A stretch of 64,000 nt of DNA from a virus. Under the pieces are notes generated by a model that had not been told where the DNA came from, searched no databases, and saw only the letters and a program-made list of their open reading frames with translations. Where the stretch lies: IMG/VR virus record IMGVR_UViG_3300047553_000365, positions 62,001-126,000 of that record; one strand, 5' to 3'. The position numbers and the translations under genes were made by a program. This document shows, piece after piece, positions 7,109 through 15,624 of this stretch (the stretch's first letter is position 1; every line of letters begins with the position of its first letter).

Positions 7109-8116
7109 TTACAGATACACAACCTCCATGCCAATCTCATCATCATATTCCCAATCATACCACAAGTCTTGAAGAATATTGAAGGCTACTTCCTTAGTGA
7201 TATAACTAGGAGATACACTATTTTGCACCTGCCTAATAGTCACTTGATCGACACCAGCATCCTTCTTATTCTCAAGATAGGTTTGCACCTTCTTAGTGTA
7301 TGCTTGCAATTCAGATGAATTCTTCTCATCAGTCTTATCAACTTCAAGAACATCTTGTCCCTTCTCATCAACAACAGAAGTTTTGATTTCGTGTGTGAAT
7401 TCTGCAACAACTTCATACTTACAAACACGACACTTTTGGAAATTGCAATCCGTTGGAACGGACACAACATCTTTAGGATTGACCTTAACTAACACAGTCT
7501 TGTTAGCAAAGGTAGAACCATAATCAAAGCTACCACAATGCAGACCAAAGGAACAATGCTTATTACGATCATCATCCACATGACTACGGGAAACTTCAAT
7601 GACTTCTCCCACGCCATTATAGATATGACCATGTTCATCAACCTTACCCTTAATCACCTTAGTTTCCTTATTACCAGAAGCGGAGTAGTAATCATCACGA
7701 ACTCCCTTATAGGCAACAAAGCAACCATCTTCAGTAATTGGCAGTTCCTTATAAGAAAGGAAGTCAGTCAATTCTGCAATAGATTGAGCAGAAGGATTGT
7801 CCTTAAGATTCTTCCAAAAGTTCTCAAAGTGTTCAATTGGAAGACCATCACGAATAATGGACTTAATCTTAGTTGCTAGTGCCTTGGGAAGCTTCTCCCC
7901 TTCATAACTAACATCATCTCCTGCGACCACAAATCCCTTATCGTTAAGCTTACGAGCAGGATTTACAATATCAAGGACAGCCTGTTCTTGCTCATCCTTG
8001 GGAAGTTCAAAGACCTTAACAATACTTGCGTATTTAGGATCAGTCTTTTCAACTCTAACTTTCTCACCACTCTCAAGAATGATGATGATTGCGCTTGCGT
8101 TTGTAATGTATTTCAT
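7109..8116 (-). CDS. rIIB: rIIB-like protein
   Basis: The 335-residue protein keeps the rIIB central signature: LPITEDGCFVAYKGVRDDYY, a VDDDRNKHCSFGLHCGSFDY block, then VKVNPKDVVSVPTDCN and CRVCKYEVV. T4 rIIB works with rIIA at the membrane in exclusion-related and lysis-related phenotypes; the biochemical role is not settled. The gene lies just downstream of rIIA, as in T4, but has its own promoter copy (8140-8160) with a 23-nt leader, unlike most other units in the window. The C-terminal 90 residues are charged and more variable. Confidence 0.9.
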   Translation of the reverse strand: MKYITNASAIIIILESGEKVRVEKTDPKYASIVKVFELPKDEQEQAVLDIVNPARKLNDKGFVVAGDDVSYEGEKLPKALATKIKSIIRDGLPIEHFENFWKNLKDNPSAQSIAELTDFLSYKELPITEDGCFVAYKGVRDDYYSASGNKETKVIKGKVDEHGHIYNGVGEVIEVSRSHVDDDRNKHCSFGLHCGSFDYGSTFANKTVLVKVNPKDVVSVPTDCNFQKCRVCKYEVVAEFTHEIKTSVVDEKGQDVLEVDKTDEKNSSELQAYTKKVQTYLENKKDAGVDQVTIRQVQNSVSPSYITKEVAFNILQDLWYDWEYDDEIGMEVVYL

Positions 8117-8139
8117 AGCTTTGTATCTGTTTCGTGTTT

Positions 8140-8160
8140 ATTGTATCTCGGTTTTAATCA
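8140..8160 (-). promoter_or_regulatory. Early/middle-type promoter copy 5 (rIIB)
   Basis: TGATTAAAACCG, AGA, -10-like TACAAT. Unlike most copies, the ATG of rIIB is 23 nt beyond the -10 box, so this mRNA would have a short leader of about 17 nt. There is one base change from the TAATTAAAACCG consensus. Confidence 0.7.
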
Positions 8161-8172
8161 ATGTCAAGTAAG

Positions 8173-10155
8173 TTATTTCAGGTTCATAATCTTCCTAATG
8201 TCCTCTCTGGTAAGATTCTTTGAGGCATAAGAATGGCGAATTTGACGCAGAATTCTACCTCTGCAAGAATCTTCCGAAAAAATTCTACGCATAACTTTAT
8301 CAATCTTATCAAGTTTTTGTTGTCTAATATTGCTATCAGTATATTTCTTAATAGCCTTGGCAGTTCTAGGAGAAGCAGCCCCCAGACAAATATCCTTAAT
8401 CCTTGATTCAACTGCTTCAAGTTCTCTTTGTTCTCTGTGTCTTTCTCGGATTTCATCAGCCTTTTTATTATACTCTTTACTTCCATATTCAATCCATCCT
8501 GCTTCCAGAAGAGATTCAATCATGGCTTTACTATTAGTATAATAATAAAGATTATTAAATCCGTAAGTTGCCTTATTAACAATGGTCTTATATTCCAGTT
8601 CATTAAGATCCGTAACTTGGTCATACCAATCATCGGCGGTATAATCAACTTTAACATTAGGATTGTTCTTAAGAAAATTAGCGATTCTCTCATCAGAATG
8701 TTTAATGAGTTCTTCCGCATTCATAGTATTCTTCCAATTACTATTACGGAAGTAGACAAGAAACTTAGTAGTATCCTTGGCAGTAGTTTGAAGCTTGGGA
8801 AGCTTCATCTTCTTAACATCAATAAAGTCGCAGTCAGTGATATCAATATTCTTATCACCAGCAGCAATCTTAGCAGCCATGTTATTAAACTCTACCTCAG
8901 AGATATAAAGGAATCCTTCATAGTCTAAGCCTTGAAGATTCTTATAGTAACTAATAAGTCTCTTCTTCCAAGAGTTGGTATTCTTAATATCAGGAATGAT
9001 ATGAATAGGCTTTCTCTTACCCACAAGGTTCTTCATTCCATTATAACCATATTGATTAAGTTCCACCATCTTTACGATGTGTCGAGAAGTATAATGAGTA
9101 AGAGGAAAGAGTTGCGTATAGTTATGGGAGAAATATTCCAAAGTGGAAGTCTTACCAAAGGGAACTTCCTGTGTAAGAACTGCACCAAGCTTAGGACAAG
9201 TAATAAGTTCCTTCTCCTGCGCCCTAACTTCATCAATAAACTTAGTAATCTCTACATAAACCTTAGTATTAAGAGCAGTAGATTCAATACGCTCACGGCT
9301 AATGGGAAGAGTAAGCTTACCAATAGGAACATCAATCACAATAATGTGTTCCGATTCCACAGAGAAGGAATAATTTTCGTAACCATAGATCACTCCCCCC
9401 ATTCTAAGGTAAGGATTGTTATAGGTCTGCCTATCGGGAATATCACTAGCCTTGTAAGCTTCAATAGTAAAGTCTCCAATGGTCTTGGTATGCAATGGAA
9501 TTGCAGGAACCGTAACAGTATTGTAAACGATTTCCTTAAACTCGATAGGACTAGTAAAGGTTCTAACGAACTTCTTGGTAGTGTTAATGAAGTTAGCAAT
9601 ATCGCTATTCTTAACATCCACGGAAACTTCAATACCTTGCTCCGTAGTGGGTTCTTCTGAAACCTTATAGATTTCTCCAATGGGAATACCACTACCACTA
9701 GCTCCCAAGGTGCAGACATAAGTTGCCTTAACACCGTTATGGTGACTCACAACATAGTAAGTATCACTATAACAGAATGCAGCCTTACCACCGATACCAA
9801 ACCCACCAATAGAGTTATTCTCTGCGGACTTAGTAGATTCAAAGTAAACAGCAAAGATATTACGAACATCATGTTCATTCAATCCCATTGCATAGTCGCG
9901 CACTCCCCAAACATAACTACCATCACGACTTTCAATAAAGACATTAATGGGTTGAGTAATTCTATACTTAATATGCTCATCCCGTGCATTAGAAATATAC
10001 TCACGAACAACTGCAAGAACCTTATCAGAATAAATCTTATCCCGCATAAAGTATTGAGCCATTTCCATGCCCTTCATGGACATACCCATAATACTCTTAG
10101 AACTCTGCAAGTCCTCAGATACAAATGTTTTCTTAGTGATGATTCCTGTTTTCAT
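8173..10155 (-). CDS. rIIA: rIIA-like GHKL-fold ATPase protein
   Basis: The 660-residue protein (T4 rIIA is 725) starts with a GHKL ATPase domain. The N-box has Glu52, Asn56 and Asp59 (EYISNARDE), the G1 box is DYAMGL at 87-92, and the glycine-rich G2 loop GGFGIGGKAAF is at 117-127. The remainder is a helical, Lys/Tyr-rich C-terminal part. rIIA proteins act with rIIB and resemble type II topoisomerase or Hsp90-type ATPases at the N-terminus. The gene has its own promoter at 10162-10182 with the ATG exactly 6 nt after the -10-like box. The rIIA-rIIB order matches T4. Confidence 0.92.
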   Translation of the reverse strand: MKTGIITKKTFVSEDLQSSKSIMGMSMKGMEMAQYFMRDKIYSDKVLAVVREYISNARDEHIKYRITQPINVFIESRDGSYVWGVRDYAMGLNEHDVRNIFAVYFESTKSAENNSIGGFGIGGKAAFCYSDTYYVVSHHNGVKATYVCTLGASGSGIPIGEIYKVSEEPTTEQGIEVSVDVKNSDIANFINTTKKFVRTFTSPIEFKEIVYNTVTVPAIPLHTKTIGDFTIEAYKASDIPDRQTYNNPYLRMGGVIYGYENYSFSVESEHIIVIDVPIGKLTLPISRERIESTALNTKVYVEITKFIDEVRAQEKELITCPKLGAVLTQEVPFGKTSTLEYFSHNYTQLFPLTHYTSRHIVKMVELNQYGYNGMKNLVGKRKPIHIIPDIKNTNSWKKRLISYYKNLQGLDYEGFLYISEVEFNNMAAKIAAGDKNIDITDCDFIDVKKMKLPKLQTTAKDTTKFLVYFRNSNWKNTMNAEELIKHSDERIANFLKNNPNVKVDYTADDWYDQVTDLNELEYKTIVNKATYGFNNLYYYTNSKAMIESLLEAGWIEYGSKEYNKKADEIRERHREQRELEAVESRIKDICLGAASPRTAKAIKKYTDSNIRQQKLDKIDKVMRRIFSEDSCRGRILRQIRHSYASKNLTREDIRKIMNLK

Positions 10156-10161
10156 GCGCTC

Positions 10162-10182
10162 AGTGTAGGTCGGTTTTAATTA
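10162..10182 (-). promoter_or_regulatory. Early/middle-type promoter copy 6 (rIIA)
   Basis: TAATTAAAACCG, ACC, -10-like TACACT, 6 nt, ATG at 10155. The TAATTA contains the stop codon of the gene ending at 10180. Confidence 0.75.
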
Positions 10183-11109
10183 ATTATCTTCCACCCATCG
10201 TTGATTGATCTCAACTGCGGCATCCGTAATAAGCTTTGCAGTAATTTCTTGCATATTTGTATTAGAATCTTGGCTACCCTCCCCAGAAGGTTTAATCCAT
10301 ACTTTACGAGAACGACCCATATAGTAATTTAGAACAGTCATAACAATGTAGCACTTCAAGAAGTGATTATGCTTATCTTTATCTTTCGCTTCTTTAAGAA
10401 TAACTTGTTGGGCATGTTTGTATCCATATCTAATATCCATACCTCTAAAAATATCCCAATAGTCAGGCATTTTGTAACCTGTTTGTTTGAGGGAAATACT
10501 CAAACTGGTAAGTCCTGCCAACAGCATAAATCTTGACATAGAATCATCCTCACTAATTTTGATTATTGCTTGTCTAACATTCTCAAAATCAGATTCAAAA
10601 TCCTTATAGTATGCTTTTAAGGTAGTATAGTAGTCTTCATCCCCATTTTCCTTTTTAGGATTATAGGAAAGTCCTACACTTTCCAATAAGGAATCAAGAA
10701 CATTTTTCTTAATGATGATATGTGTAAATCTTAATTCGTCTTTACCATACTTTCCATTTTTAACATACAACCTGCCTTCATGATCTGCTTCCAAAACTTT
10801 ATAGATATCAAGATCATCCACTTTAACAGGAACATCATGGTATTTATTTTCCCCTTGCTCCATCTCCACAATATTTTCTTTAAGAAAGTCAACAATGTAT
10901 TGTGATTCAGGGCTACATTTTTCAACCCCACCATAATCATCATATTCACCCTCAAAGAAAAGAGGGAATGGAGTATAGTAAGTATCACAATAACAATGAT
11001 CCCCGTCTACTCCCTTATAAGGACTTTCTACCAAAAATAAGCAATACACTTTATCTCCTGCCATAACAGGAAGATTAGTAATTGCACAAGTTCCATTCCA
11101 GCATCCCAT
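10180..11109 (-). CDS. Conserved protein of unknown function, Cys-rich N-terminus
   Basis: The 309-residue protein begins MGCWNGTCAITNLPVMAGDK, an N-terminal Cys-containing pattern seen in hypothetical proteins of phages and bacteria, with further Cys/His residues near 38-45 that could bind a metal. The middle is acidic and the C-terminus helical. It is the second gene from the promoter at 11620-11640, 12 nt after the preceding gene. No function is assigned. Confidence 0.75.
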   Translation of the reverse strand: MGCWNGTCAITNLPVMAGDKVYCLFLVESPYKGVDGDHCYCDTYYTPFPLFFEGEYDDYGGVEKCSPESQYIVDFLKENIVEMEQGENKYHDVPVKVDDLDIYKVLEADHEGRLYVKNGKYGKDELRFTHIIIKKNVLDSLLESVGLSYNPKKENGDEDYYTTLKAYYKDFESDFENVRQAIIKISEDDSMSRFMLLAGLTSLSISLKQTGYKMPDYWDIFRGMDIRYGYKHAQQVILKEAKDKDKHNHFLKCYIVMTVLNYYMGRSRKVWIKPSGEGSQDSNTNMQEITAKLITDAAVEINQRWVEDN

Positions 11110-11121
11110 ATTATTAGTTTT

Positions 11122-11613
11122 CTATTGGTTAATCCATTCGGGTTTGTTTTGTTTCCAGTTATGAAGATGTTTCTTATCGTGGATATAGTAAAGACGATAA
11201 CAATGCACAGGATCAGATTCATCAAAGTCAGGCATAGTGCGACAAATAGAATCTTGACTAATAGCAATGGCAAACTTGGTAAGACCCTGTGTAGGGAATG
11301 TAAGCTTGTTCATATTGAGAACACACCAATCTAAAACATCTTGGCTTTTGTGACGCTTACCATATCGTGCAGTATATTCATGAAAGGTAGCATAAGAATG
11401 CCTAATAAGCCAGAGCATATTTTCTTTAGACTCACGCACCCAAATAGAACTAGGATGATTCTGGTGAGACTTTTTATAAGGCGCATCAATACCTTGTAAT
11501 TGAAATGCGGTGCATAAGAGTTGTGTATGCTCTAAGCCCATCTTACTAATATGACGATCAACTTGCCATTGTGCAGATTGCACAGGATCATTAGATAGGC
11601 AGAAAATGTTCAT
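11122..11613 (-). CDS. Conserved phage protein, unknown function
   Basis: The 163-residue protein has conserved-looking blocks: DPVQSAQWQVDRHISKM at the N-terminus, NHPSSIWVRES in the middle, RYGKRHKS, and DPVHCYRLYYIHDKKHL near the end. This pattern recurs in hypothetical proteins of many phages. The conserved His, Asp and Lys residues would fit an enzyme, but I know of no established activity. The ATG lies 6 nt after the -10-like box of the promoter at 11620-11640. Confidence 0.78.
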   Translation of the reverse strand: MNIFCLSNDPVQSAQWQVDRHISKMGLEHTQLLCTAFQLQGIDAPYKKSHQNHPSSIWVRESKENMLWLIRHSYATFHEYTARYGKRHKSQDVLDWCVLNMNKLTFPTQGLTKFAIAISQDSICRTMPDFDESDPVHCYRLYYIHDKKHLHNWKQNKPEWINQ

Positions 11614-11619
11614 GGCCCT

Positions 11620-11640
11620 ATCATACCCCGGTTTTAATTA
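11620..11640 (-). promoter_or_regulatory. Early/middle-type promoter copy 7
   Basis: TAATTAAAACCG, GGG, -10-like TATGAT, 6 nt, ATG at 11613. It drives the 163- and 309-residue conserved proteins. Unlike most copies it does not overlap a stop codon; a hairpin lies between it and the upstream gene. Confidence 0.75.
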
Positions 11641-11654
11641 AACCTTTTTAATGG

Positions 11655-11688
11655 GAGAAACTATAATGTTACTGGCATCATAGTTCTC
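11655..11688 (-). other. Intergenic RNA hairpin, possible terminator or processing site
   Basis: On the minus strand GAGAACTATGATG pairs with CATTATAGTTTCTC around a 7-nt loop, with one bulge and one G-U pair. The G-U pair is tolerated only in minus-strand RNA, which agrees with the direction of transcription. It follows the gene ending at 11707 and precedes the promoter at 11640. There is no U-run directly after it, so simple intrinsic termination is uncertain. Confidence 0.45.
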
Positions 11689-11706
11689 GATTCAATCACT
11701 TCAAGT

Positions 11707-11937
11707 TTAGTAAGAAGTGATTCGGCTGTTGCGAATTTCGCAAGTAAGATCACGGGTATCAACATTAACCCATTCTCCACCGTGTTGATTCTTACGAATA
11801 AGAACCTTTGATTCTCCACCCAAAAGATGGAAAGAACCGTCAGGATTGCGAACCATGCTTACTTGATAAACCTTGGGGTTTTTTCTTTGGTCACGGTTAC
11901 GCAGCCATTGCTTGTTTTTTCTGTTTGTGTTTCTCAT
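11707..11937 (-). CDS. Small basic protein of unknown function
   Basis: The 76-residue protein has a basic N-terminus (MRNTNRKNKQWLRNRDQRK) followed by a probable small beta domain. No family was recognised. It is the last gene of the run from the RNA ligase promoter (14442-14462) and ends 19 nt before an intergenic hairpin. Confidence 0.65.
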   Translation of the reverse strand: MRNTNRKNKQWLRNRDQRKNPKVYQVSMVRNPDGSFHLLGGESKVLIRKNQHGGEWVNVDTRDLTCEIRNSRITSY

Positions 11938-11941
11938 ATGT

Positions 11942-12184
11942 TTATTTTTGTTTTTTTATATAACCTTCTGCTATTAATAGATCATCTACAGAATCTAGAA
12001 AACTTTCTACATTAATATCTATTAATAAGTTTTCCAATAAAGAATCAAGTCTGTCTAATTCTTTTTCGTATTTTTTCTTATCAACAGGATTGTCAATAGA
12101 TTCTATTTCTATAGCTATCTGGTTAAGTCTTTCTTTTACTGATTCAATTTGACTATCAATACGGTTCCAATCTTCTTGTCCCAT
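11942..12184 (-). CDS. Small coiled-coil protein of unknown function
   Basis: The 80-residue acidic protein is predicted to be almost wholly helical, with heptad-like Ile/Leu spacing from about residue 8 to 55. No family was recognised. It is 3 nt from the phosphoesterase gene upstream and 4 nt from the basic protein gene downstream. Confidence 0.65.
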   Translation of the reverse strand: MGQEDWNRIDSQIESVKERLNQIAIEIESIDNPVDKKKYEKELDRLDSLLENLLIDINVESFLDSVDDLLIAEGYIKKQK

Positions 12185-12187
12185 GTA

Positions 12188-12850
12188 TTAATTAGTCCGC
12201 TCATCGTGATGGTCAATCATTTCTGTGTCTTTTGTTGACATAATATCTTGAATATCATCGAACGACCATATCTTACCATAATCTATTCCAACGTCAAGTC
12301 CTTTTCCTAAAGGAAATTCAGGTCTACGTTGAGGATCATTTAAATGACTATGGCCAGATAAGTTCCAAGCCCCCCTATGACTCTTATGAAAGATTCGATA
12401 AGGAAAGTGATTAAGAATTACCATCTGCTTACCAACGTGTATTTCCAGATGATTACCCATAAATTCCACATTGGCAATTCTTAAGGGATAAACTTCAATA
12501 TCATCCCTACCAAATTGTTTTAATACTTCAGTCTTATAAATACGATACATATTAGATTCATGGTTTCCCCACAAATATCTAATAGTTCTACATTTAATAG
12601 ACTTCAGCCATGACATACAGAGTTCGTCCGTAGCATTTAAAAATCCGTCTCCAAGAAAGTAAAGAATACCATCTTCAGGAACAGTATTATTAATCATGAC
12701 CAACATCTTCTCTGCGGAATCCTGTGCGTTTAAATGTCCACGGGTTTCCCAGATTGGAGTAGGCCAATTAGGATTATGATAGGCATGAAAGTCACTACTA
12801 AAGTATAACTTACTCTTTTCTTCCCACTTGTGTTTTATTATTCGATACAT
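12188..12850 (-). CDS. Calcineurin-like metallophosphoesterase
   Basis: The 220-residue protein has the ordered metal-binding motifs of the calcineurin-like phosphoesterase family: SDFHAYH near residue 19, LGDGFLN near 66, GNHES near 95, a NHFPY His and SGHSH near 165-169. Such enzymes cleave phosphomono- or diesters with two metal ions. The substrate is unknown; the RNA ligase a few genes upstream makes nucleic acid ends or cyclic phosphates possible. Its start overlaps the end of the thioredoxin-like gene by 41 nt. Two more members of this family are in the window. Confidence 0.88.
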   Translation of the reverse strand: MYRIIKHKWEEKSKLYFSSDFHAYHNPNWPTPIWETRGHLNAQDSAEKMLVMINNTVPEDGILYFLGDGFLNATDELCMSWLKSIKCRTIRYLWGNHESNMYRIYKTEVLKQFGRDDIEVYPLRIANVEFMGNHLEIHVGKQMVILNHFPYRIFHKSHRGAWNLSGHSHLNDPQRRPEFPLGKGLDVGIDYGKIWSFDDIQDIMSTKDTEMIDHHDERTN

Positions 12851-13082
12851 GTTCTTTTAAGTATTCTACGATATCATCTGTTCCTGTCAGTCTACCAGTA
12901 ATCTCTCCATTGTCAAATGTAATTAGAACGGGGGTAGACTTAACATTTCGCTTTTTAAATTCCTTGGGGTTGTCCTTGGAGTTAAAGTATTCCACTTCAA
13001 GGTTGTTCTGTTCCAGCTTTCTTTTTAATACAAATCCTAAGCCCTCCCAAATATTTAAAAATAATATATAATCATTTTTCAT
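12810..13082 (-). CDS. Thioredoxin-fold protein lacking the CxxC motif
   Basis: The 90-residue protein has the C-terminal half of a thioredoxin/glutaredoxin fold: a cis-Pro strand STPVLITF (Pro51) and GTDDIVEYLKEH. Where the redox CxxC should be it reads NIWEGLG, with no cysteine. It is therefore unlikely to be a normal redox enzyme and may be a binding protein. It overlaps the phosphoesterase gene by 41 nt. The fold assignment is moderately sure. Confidence 0.65.
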   Translation of the reverse strand: MKNDYILFLNIWEGLGFVLKRKLEQNNLEVEYFNSKDNPKEFKKRNVKSTPVLITFDNGEITGRLTGTDDIVEYLKEHVSNNKTQVGRKE

Positions 13083-13089
13083 ATATTAA

Positions 13090-13356
13090 TCAACATCTGG
13101 GGGTGCATCTCTTACAAGGACAGGAGATGAAGTGAATACAGGATTGTTTAGTTACCTTATCTACACCAGTCCCATTACAACGCTCACATTGTTTATGTAA
13201 ACAATCATTATCTTCATTACTATTTGTCCAAAGAGGTTTGAAATCTTCGAAAGGATCTATCTTATTATCACTTCTCACAAATTCTGAAAAAGTGATTTCT
13301 CCCCTTCCTATAACTTCACTGAGTTTAGGTAATTTATCTTTATCTATATCATTCAT
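13090..13356 (-). CDS. Small zinc-binding protein with DnaJ-like CxxCxGxG motif
   Basis: The 88-residue protein has a disordered acidic N-terminus and a C-terminal cysteine cluster, CERCNGTGVDK followed by CPCKRC, like the zinc-binding repeat of DnaJ. It overlaps the RNA ligase start by 4 nt (ATGA) and is probably translated with it. The binding partner is unknown. Confidence 0.72.
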   Translation of the reverse strand: MNDIDKDKLPKLSEVIGRGEITFSEFVRSDNKIDPFEDFKPLWTNSNEDNDCLHKQCERCNGTGVDKVTKQSCIHFISCPCKRCTPRC

Positions 13357-14435
13357 ATATTAAGTTTGTTTTCCATATATTTTTGAACGAGCTTATCATC
13401 AATGAAGGCTTTGTCAAGCATAGTAAATGCCATGCTTTTCTCTATTCCAGTTCGGAATCTAGTTTGAATTGCTATGGCTTGATCCTTACGAGTATCTAGC
13501 TTCTTTATGTAAGTATCCAACTCATATTCGATATCTTCAACATCCTTACGAAAGTCATTAAAGGCATTCACAACATCTTGCATATAGTCCTTACACTTCT
13601 CTGCAATTTCGTGATCCATAGTATCTTCCACATACTTATAGAATTCGTCATAAGTAGTAGGACGATGAGATTCCATGAAAACACCAAGAACTTGCTTTAC
13701 CCCCTTAACACCAGTAGCAAGAGCATGAAGAGACAAATACCAATCTGCTTTACACTTACGAAGATATTGACCACATTCTGAATACAATACAACACCTTCC
13801 TTACCTTCCCACATCTTTACATCTTCAATACAGTCATGTATAGAATCAAACTCATAACGCTTAGGACGATTCATATACCATGTATCGGCCAATACATCCA
13901 AATAAGATTGAGAAGTCAATTCACCAGTTTCATTGTTTATGATGCCGATAAGTGACAGAGTAGGTTCCTTAGCATTGTTAATAACAATGACATTACTAGG
14001 AGTAGTCCATTCGGTAAGAATCGAATAGTAGTCAGAAAACAGAAAAAGATTGTTTACGAATTTAGAATACTTCTTCTTAAGAAATTCTATTTCCTTACCA
14101 TTTACCATCTGTTCTGCATTAACAGTTCCACGGGTTCTGTGTATGATTTCTTCATTGTGGCATCCCCAGATAAGCAGAGAACCATCCATCTTTTCAATTG
14201 CAGTAAATCCCCCATTGGGAAACTTATTCAAATCAGGCTTTTCAGACCAGTTAAAGAACTTATTAAATCCACGGGAAATAACCTTATGATCGGACTTACG
14301 CACAATCATAGAACGAAACTTAAGATTGTCTTCAGTCCAAGTGCAACGAATATCATTAGGAGTAATAAGGACACAATCATCCCCTCCTATGACACAATCT
14401 TTAAAGTTGAAATTTTCTGTATCGGGCAAATTCAT
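13353..14435 (-). CDS. rnlA: RNA ligase of the T4 RnlA (Rnl1) type
   Basis: The 360-residue protein has nucleotidyltransferase motifs of ATP-dependent RNA ligase 1: motif I EKMDGSLLIW with the adenylated Lys at 82, a LTEWTTP motif III region, EGVVLY as motif IV and RKCKADWYL as motif V. A helical C-terminal domain follows, as in T4 Rnl1 (374 residues). Such ligases seal tRNA cut by anticodon nucleases after end-healing. It starts exactly 6 nt after the -10-like box at 14442 and leads a unit with a zinc protein, a thioredoxin-fold protein and a metallophosphoesterase. Confidence 0.9.
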   Translation of the reverse strand: MNLPDTENFNFKDCVIGGDDCVLITPNDIRCTWTEDNLKFRSMIVRKSDHKVISRGFNKFFNWSEKPDLNKFPNGGFTAIEKMDGSLLIWGCHNEEIIHRTRGTVNAEQMVNGKEIEFLKKKYSKFVNNLFLFSDYYSILTEWTTPSNVIVINNAKEPTLSLIGIINNETGELTSQSYLDVLADTWYMNRPKRYEFDSIHDCIEDVKMWEGKEGVVLYSECGQYLRKCKADWYLSLHALATGVKGVKQVLGVFMESHRPTTYDEFYKYVEDTMDHEIAEKCKDYMQDVVNAFNDFRKDVEDIEYELDTYIKKLDTRKDQAIAIQTRFRTGIEKSMAFTMLDKAFIDDKLVQKYMENKLNI

Positions 14436-14441
14436 GTAAGC

Positions 14442-14462
14442 ATAGTAAGTCGGTTTTAATTA
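14442..14462 (-). promoter_or_regulatory. Early/middle-type promoter copy 8 (RNA ligase unit)
   Basis: TAATTAAAACCG, ACT, -10-like TACTAT, 6 nt, ATG at 14435. It lies just beyond the stop of the gene ending at 14464. Confidence 0.75.
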
Positions 14463-14463
14463 C

Positions 14464-14784
14464 TTATTCCCAAAGTCCCATTACTAGACCATAAGCTTCT
14501 GCCCTAGTAGATGCATTACACATCCACCAGTAGGAACATCCTTGATATCCAACAGCCCTTAGATAAAGATATTCTATCTTTTCTTGATACTCTTCAACCA
14601 ATTCTTCTTCGTTCCACATTGTTAATTCTAATTTTCTCATGGAATCAAGACTTTTAAAATAGTTGGGAGGTATAACTCTCTTCTCTCCATTAGGGGTAGT
14701 TCCTCTTAAACAGAATTCTCCCCGTTTAAGTTCAGTCCATCCTAGATGTTCTAGAATCTTAATTCTCTTTTCCTCCGTAGTCAT
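14464..14784 (-). CDS. Small phage protein, ABA-sandwich-like
   Basis: The 106-residue protein (RIKILEHLGWTEL at the start, PPNYFKSLDSMRKLE in the middle, ASTRAEAYGLVMGLW at the end) resembles the phage ABA-sandwich type of small protein found in many tailed phages, with unknown role. A longer reading overlaps the previous gene by 64 nt; the ATG at 14784 follows that gene's stop directly and is preferred. Confidence 0.65.
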   Translation of the reverse strand: MTTEEKRIKILEHLGWTELKRGEFCLRGTTPNGEKRVIPPNYFKSLDSMRKLELTMWNEEELVEEYQEKIEYLYLRAVGYQGCSYWWMCNASTRAEAYGLVMGLWE

Positions 14785-14786
14785 AA

Positions 14787-14981
14787 TCAATTTATTTGAT
14801 ATATAGTAGTATTTGTAATCCAATAGGCGGAATGATAACTCTTTTTCCAAAGTTTTTTGGCCTTATTCTCTGCGGATTTTTCTGTCTTGGCGGATACATA
14901 ATACTCCGACCACCCATCACAAAGATCATATCCATTATACGATTCGTGATATGTTAAAAATTTAACTGTCCAATTTTTCAT
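14787..14981 (-). CDS. Small aromatic-rich protein, unknown function
   Basis: The 64-residue protein is rich in Tyr, Trp and Lys, has no recognised motif, and overlaps the peptidyl-tRNA hydrolase gene by 4 nt. The YYVSAKTEKSAENKAKKLW stretch suggests a strand followed by a helix. Confidence 0.6.
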   Translation of the reverse strand: MKNWTVKFLTYHESYNGYDLCDGWSEYYVSAKTEKSAENKAKKLWKKSYHSAYWITNTTIYQIN

Positions 14982-15418
14982 AGTAGTGGTAAGCGGTCGG
15001 TTACTCCCTCAAATTTATTATCCCAATGTGGACCGATTGCAATACAAGTTTTAGTAGTTACTCCATTAAATTCAGTAGCACCATTATCTTCAACCATATG
15101 AACAATTAAACCAGCATCAAGGGCTTTCTGATAAACAGCAACCAGTTCTTCTTCGCTTTCTACATAGACACAGATTTTACGAAAAGAGTTTCTAAGCCAA
15201 TGAGAAATTTCATCAACATAAATATCTGAAACAAAATCTGTGGAGAAAAAAAATGCTTTGGAACACCAAGGGGATTCGCCATCATCGTCTATAATTTCGG
15301 AATCAAGACGCATTCTCTTAGTCAAAAATGCCATAGACGCATGACAGGATTGTGCTGCAAGCTTGCCCTTACGCATATTCAAATCCTTACGGATAACTAT
15401 GATTTGTTTAGTATTCAT
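14978..15418 (-). CDS. Peptidyl-tRNA hydrolase 2 (PTH2) family protein
   Basis: The 146-residue protein carries the PTH2 signature near its N-terminus: IIVIRKDLNMRKGKLAAQS followed by CHAS. It also has the C-terminal TKTCIAIGPHWDNKFEGVT block containing the conserved Gly-Pro and the end of the fold. PTH2 releases peptides from peptidyl-tRNA that dropped off ribosomes. It fits the tRNA-maintenance theme of this region. The ATG at 15418 overlaps the stop of the upstream gene (ATGA); an upstream TTG is less likely. Length is normal for the family (about 120-180). Confidence 0.88.
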   Translation of the reverse strand: MNTKQIIVIRKDLNMRKGKLAAQSCHASMAFLTKRMRLDSEIIDDDGESPWCSKAFFFSTDFVSDIYVDEISHWLRNSFRKICVYVESEEELVAVYQKALDAGLIVHMVEDNGATEFNGVTTKTCIAIGPHWDNKFEGVTDRLPLL

Positions 15419-15624
15419 TCCCAAGAAATGGTAATAGGTTTCACATGAAGATCCTCAATTTTTAAATTTTTTGTAATTCTATATTTTGCTCCTGCTGCTT
15501 CATTAGGATCTTTATAAAGATCATTAAGATCAAGCTTATCAGAAAACCACCAGCTACTACGAACACTATAAAAGAATTCTCCCCCAGAATTTGCTAGTGC
15601 ATAATATACAATTTTCTTTTTCAT
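15415..15624 (-). CDS. Small protein of unknown function
   Basis: The 69-residue protein has an N-terminal MKKKIVYYALANSG strand and a mixed alpha/beta pattern. No family was recognised. It overlaps both neighbours by 4 nt, which supports translation in series with the HD-domain gene and PTH2. Confidence 0.6.
   Translation of the reverse strand: MKKKIVYYALANSGGEFFYSVRSSWWFSDKLDLNDLYKDPNEAAGAKYRITKNLKIEDLHVKPITISWE

Noticed and set aside
5167-9660. Long plus-strand frames opposite the Prs-like and rIIA genes
   Set aside because: They lie antisense to strongly recognised genes, have biased composition (Asn/Ile/Ser-rich), no late or early box and no family pattern.
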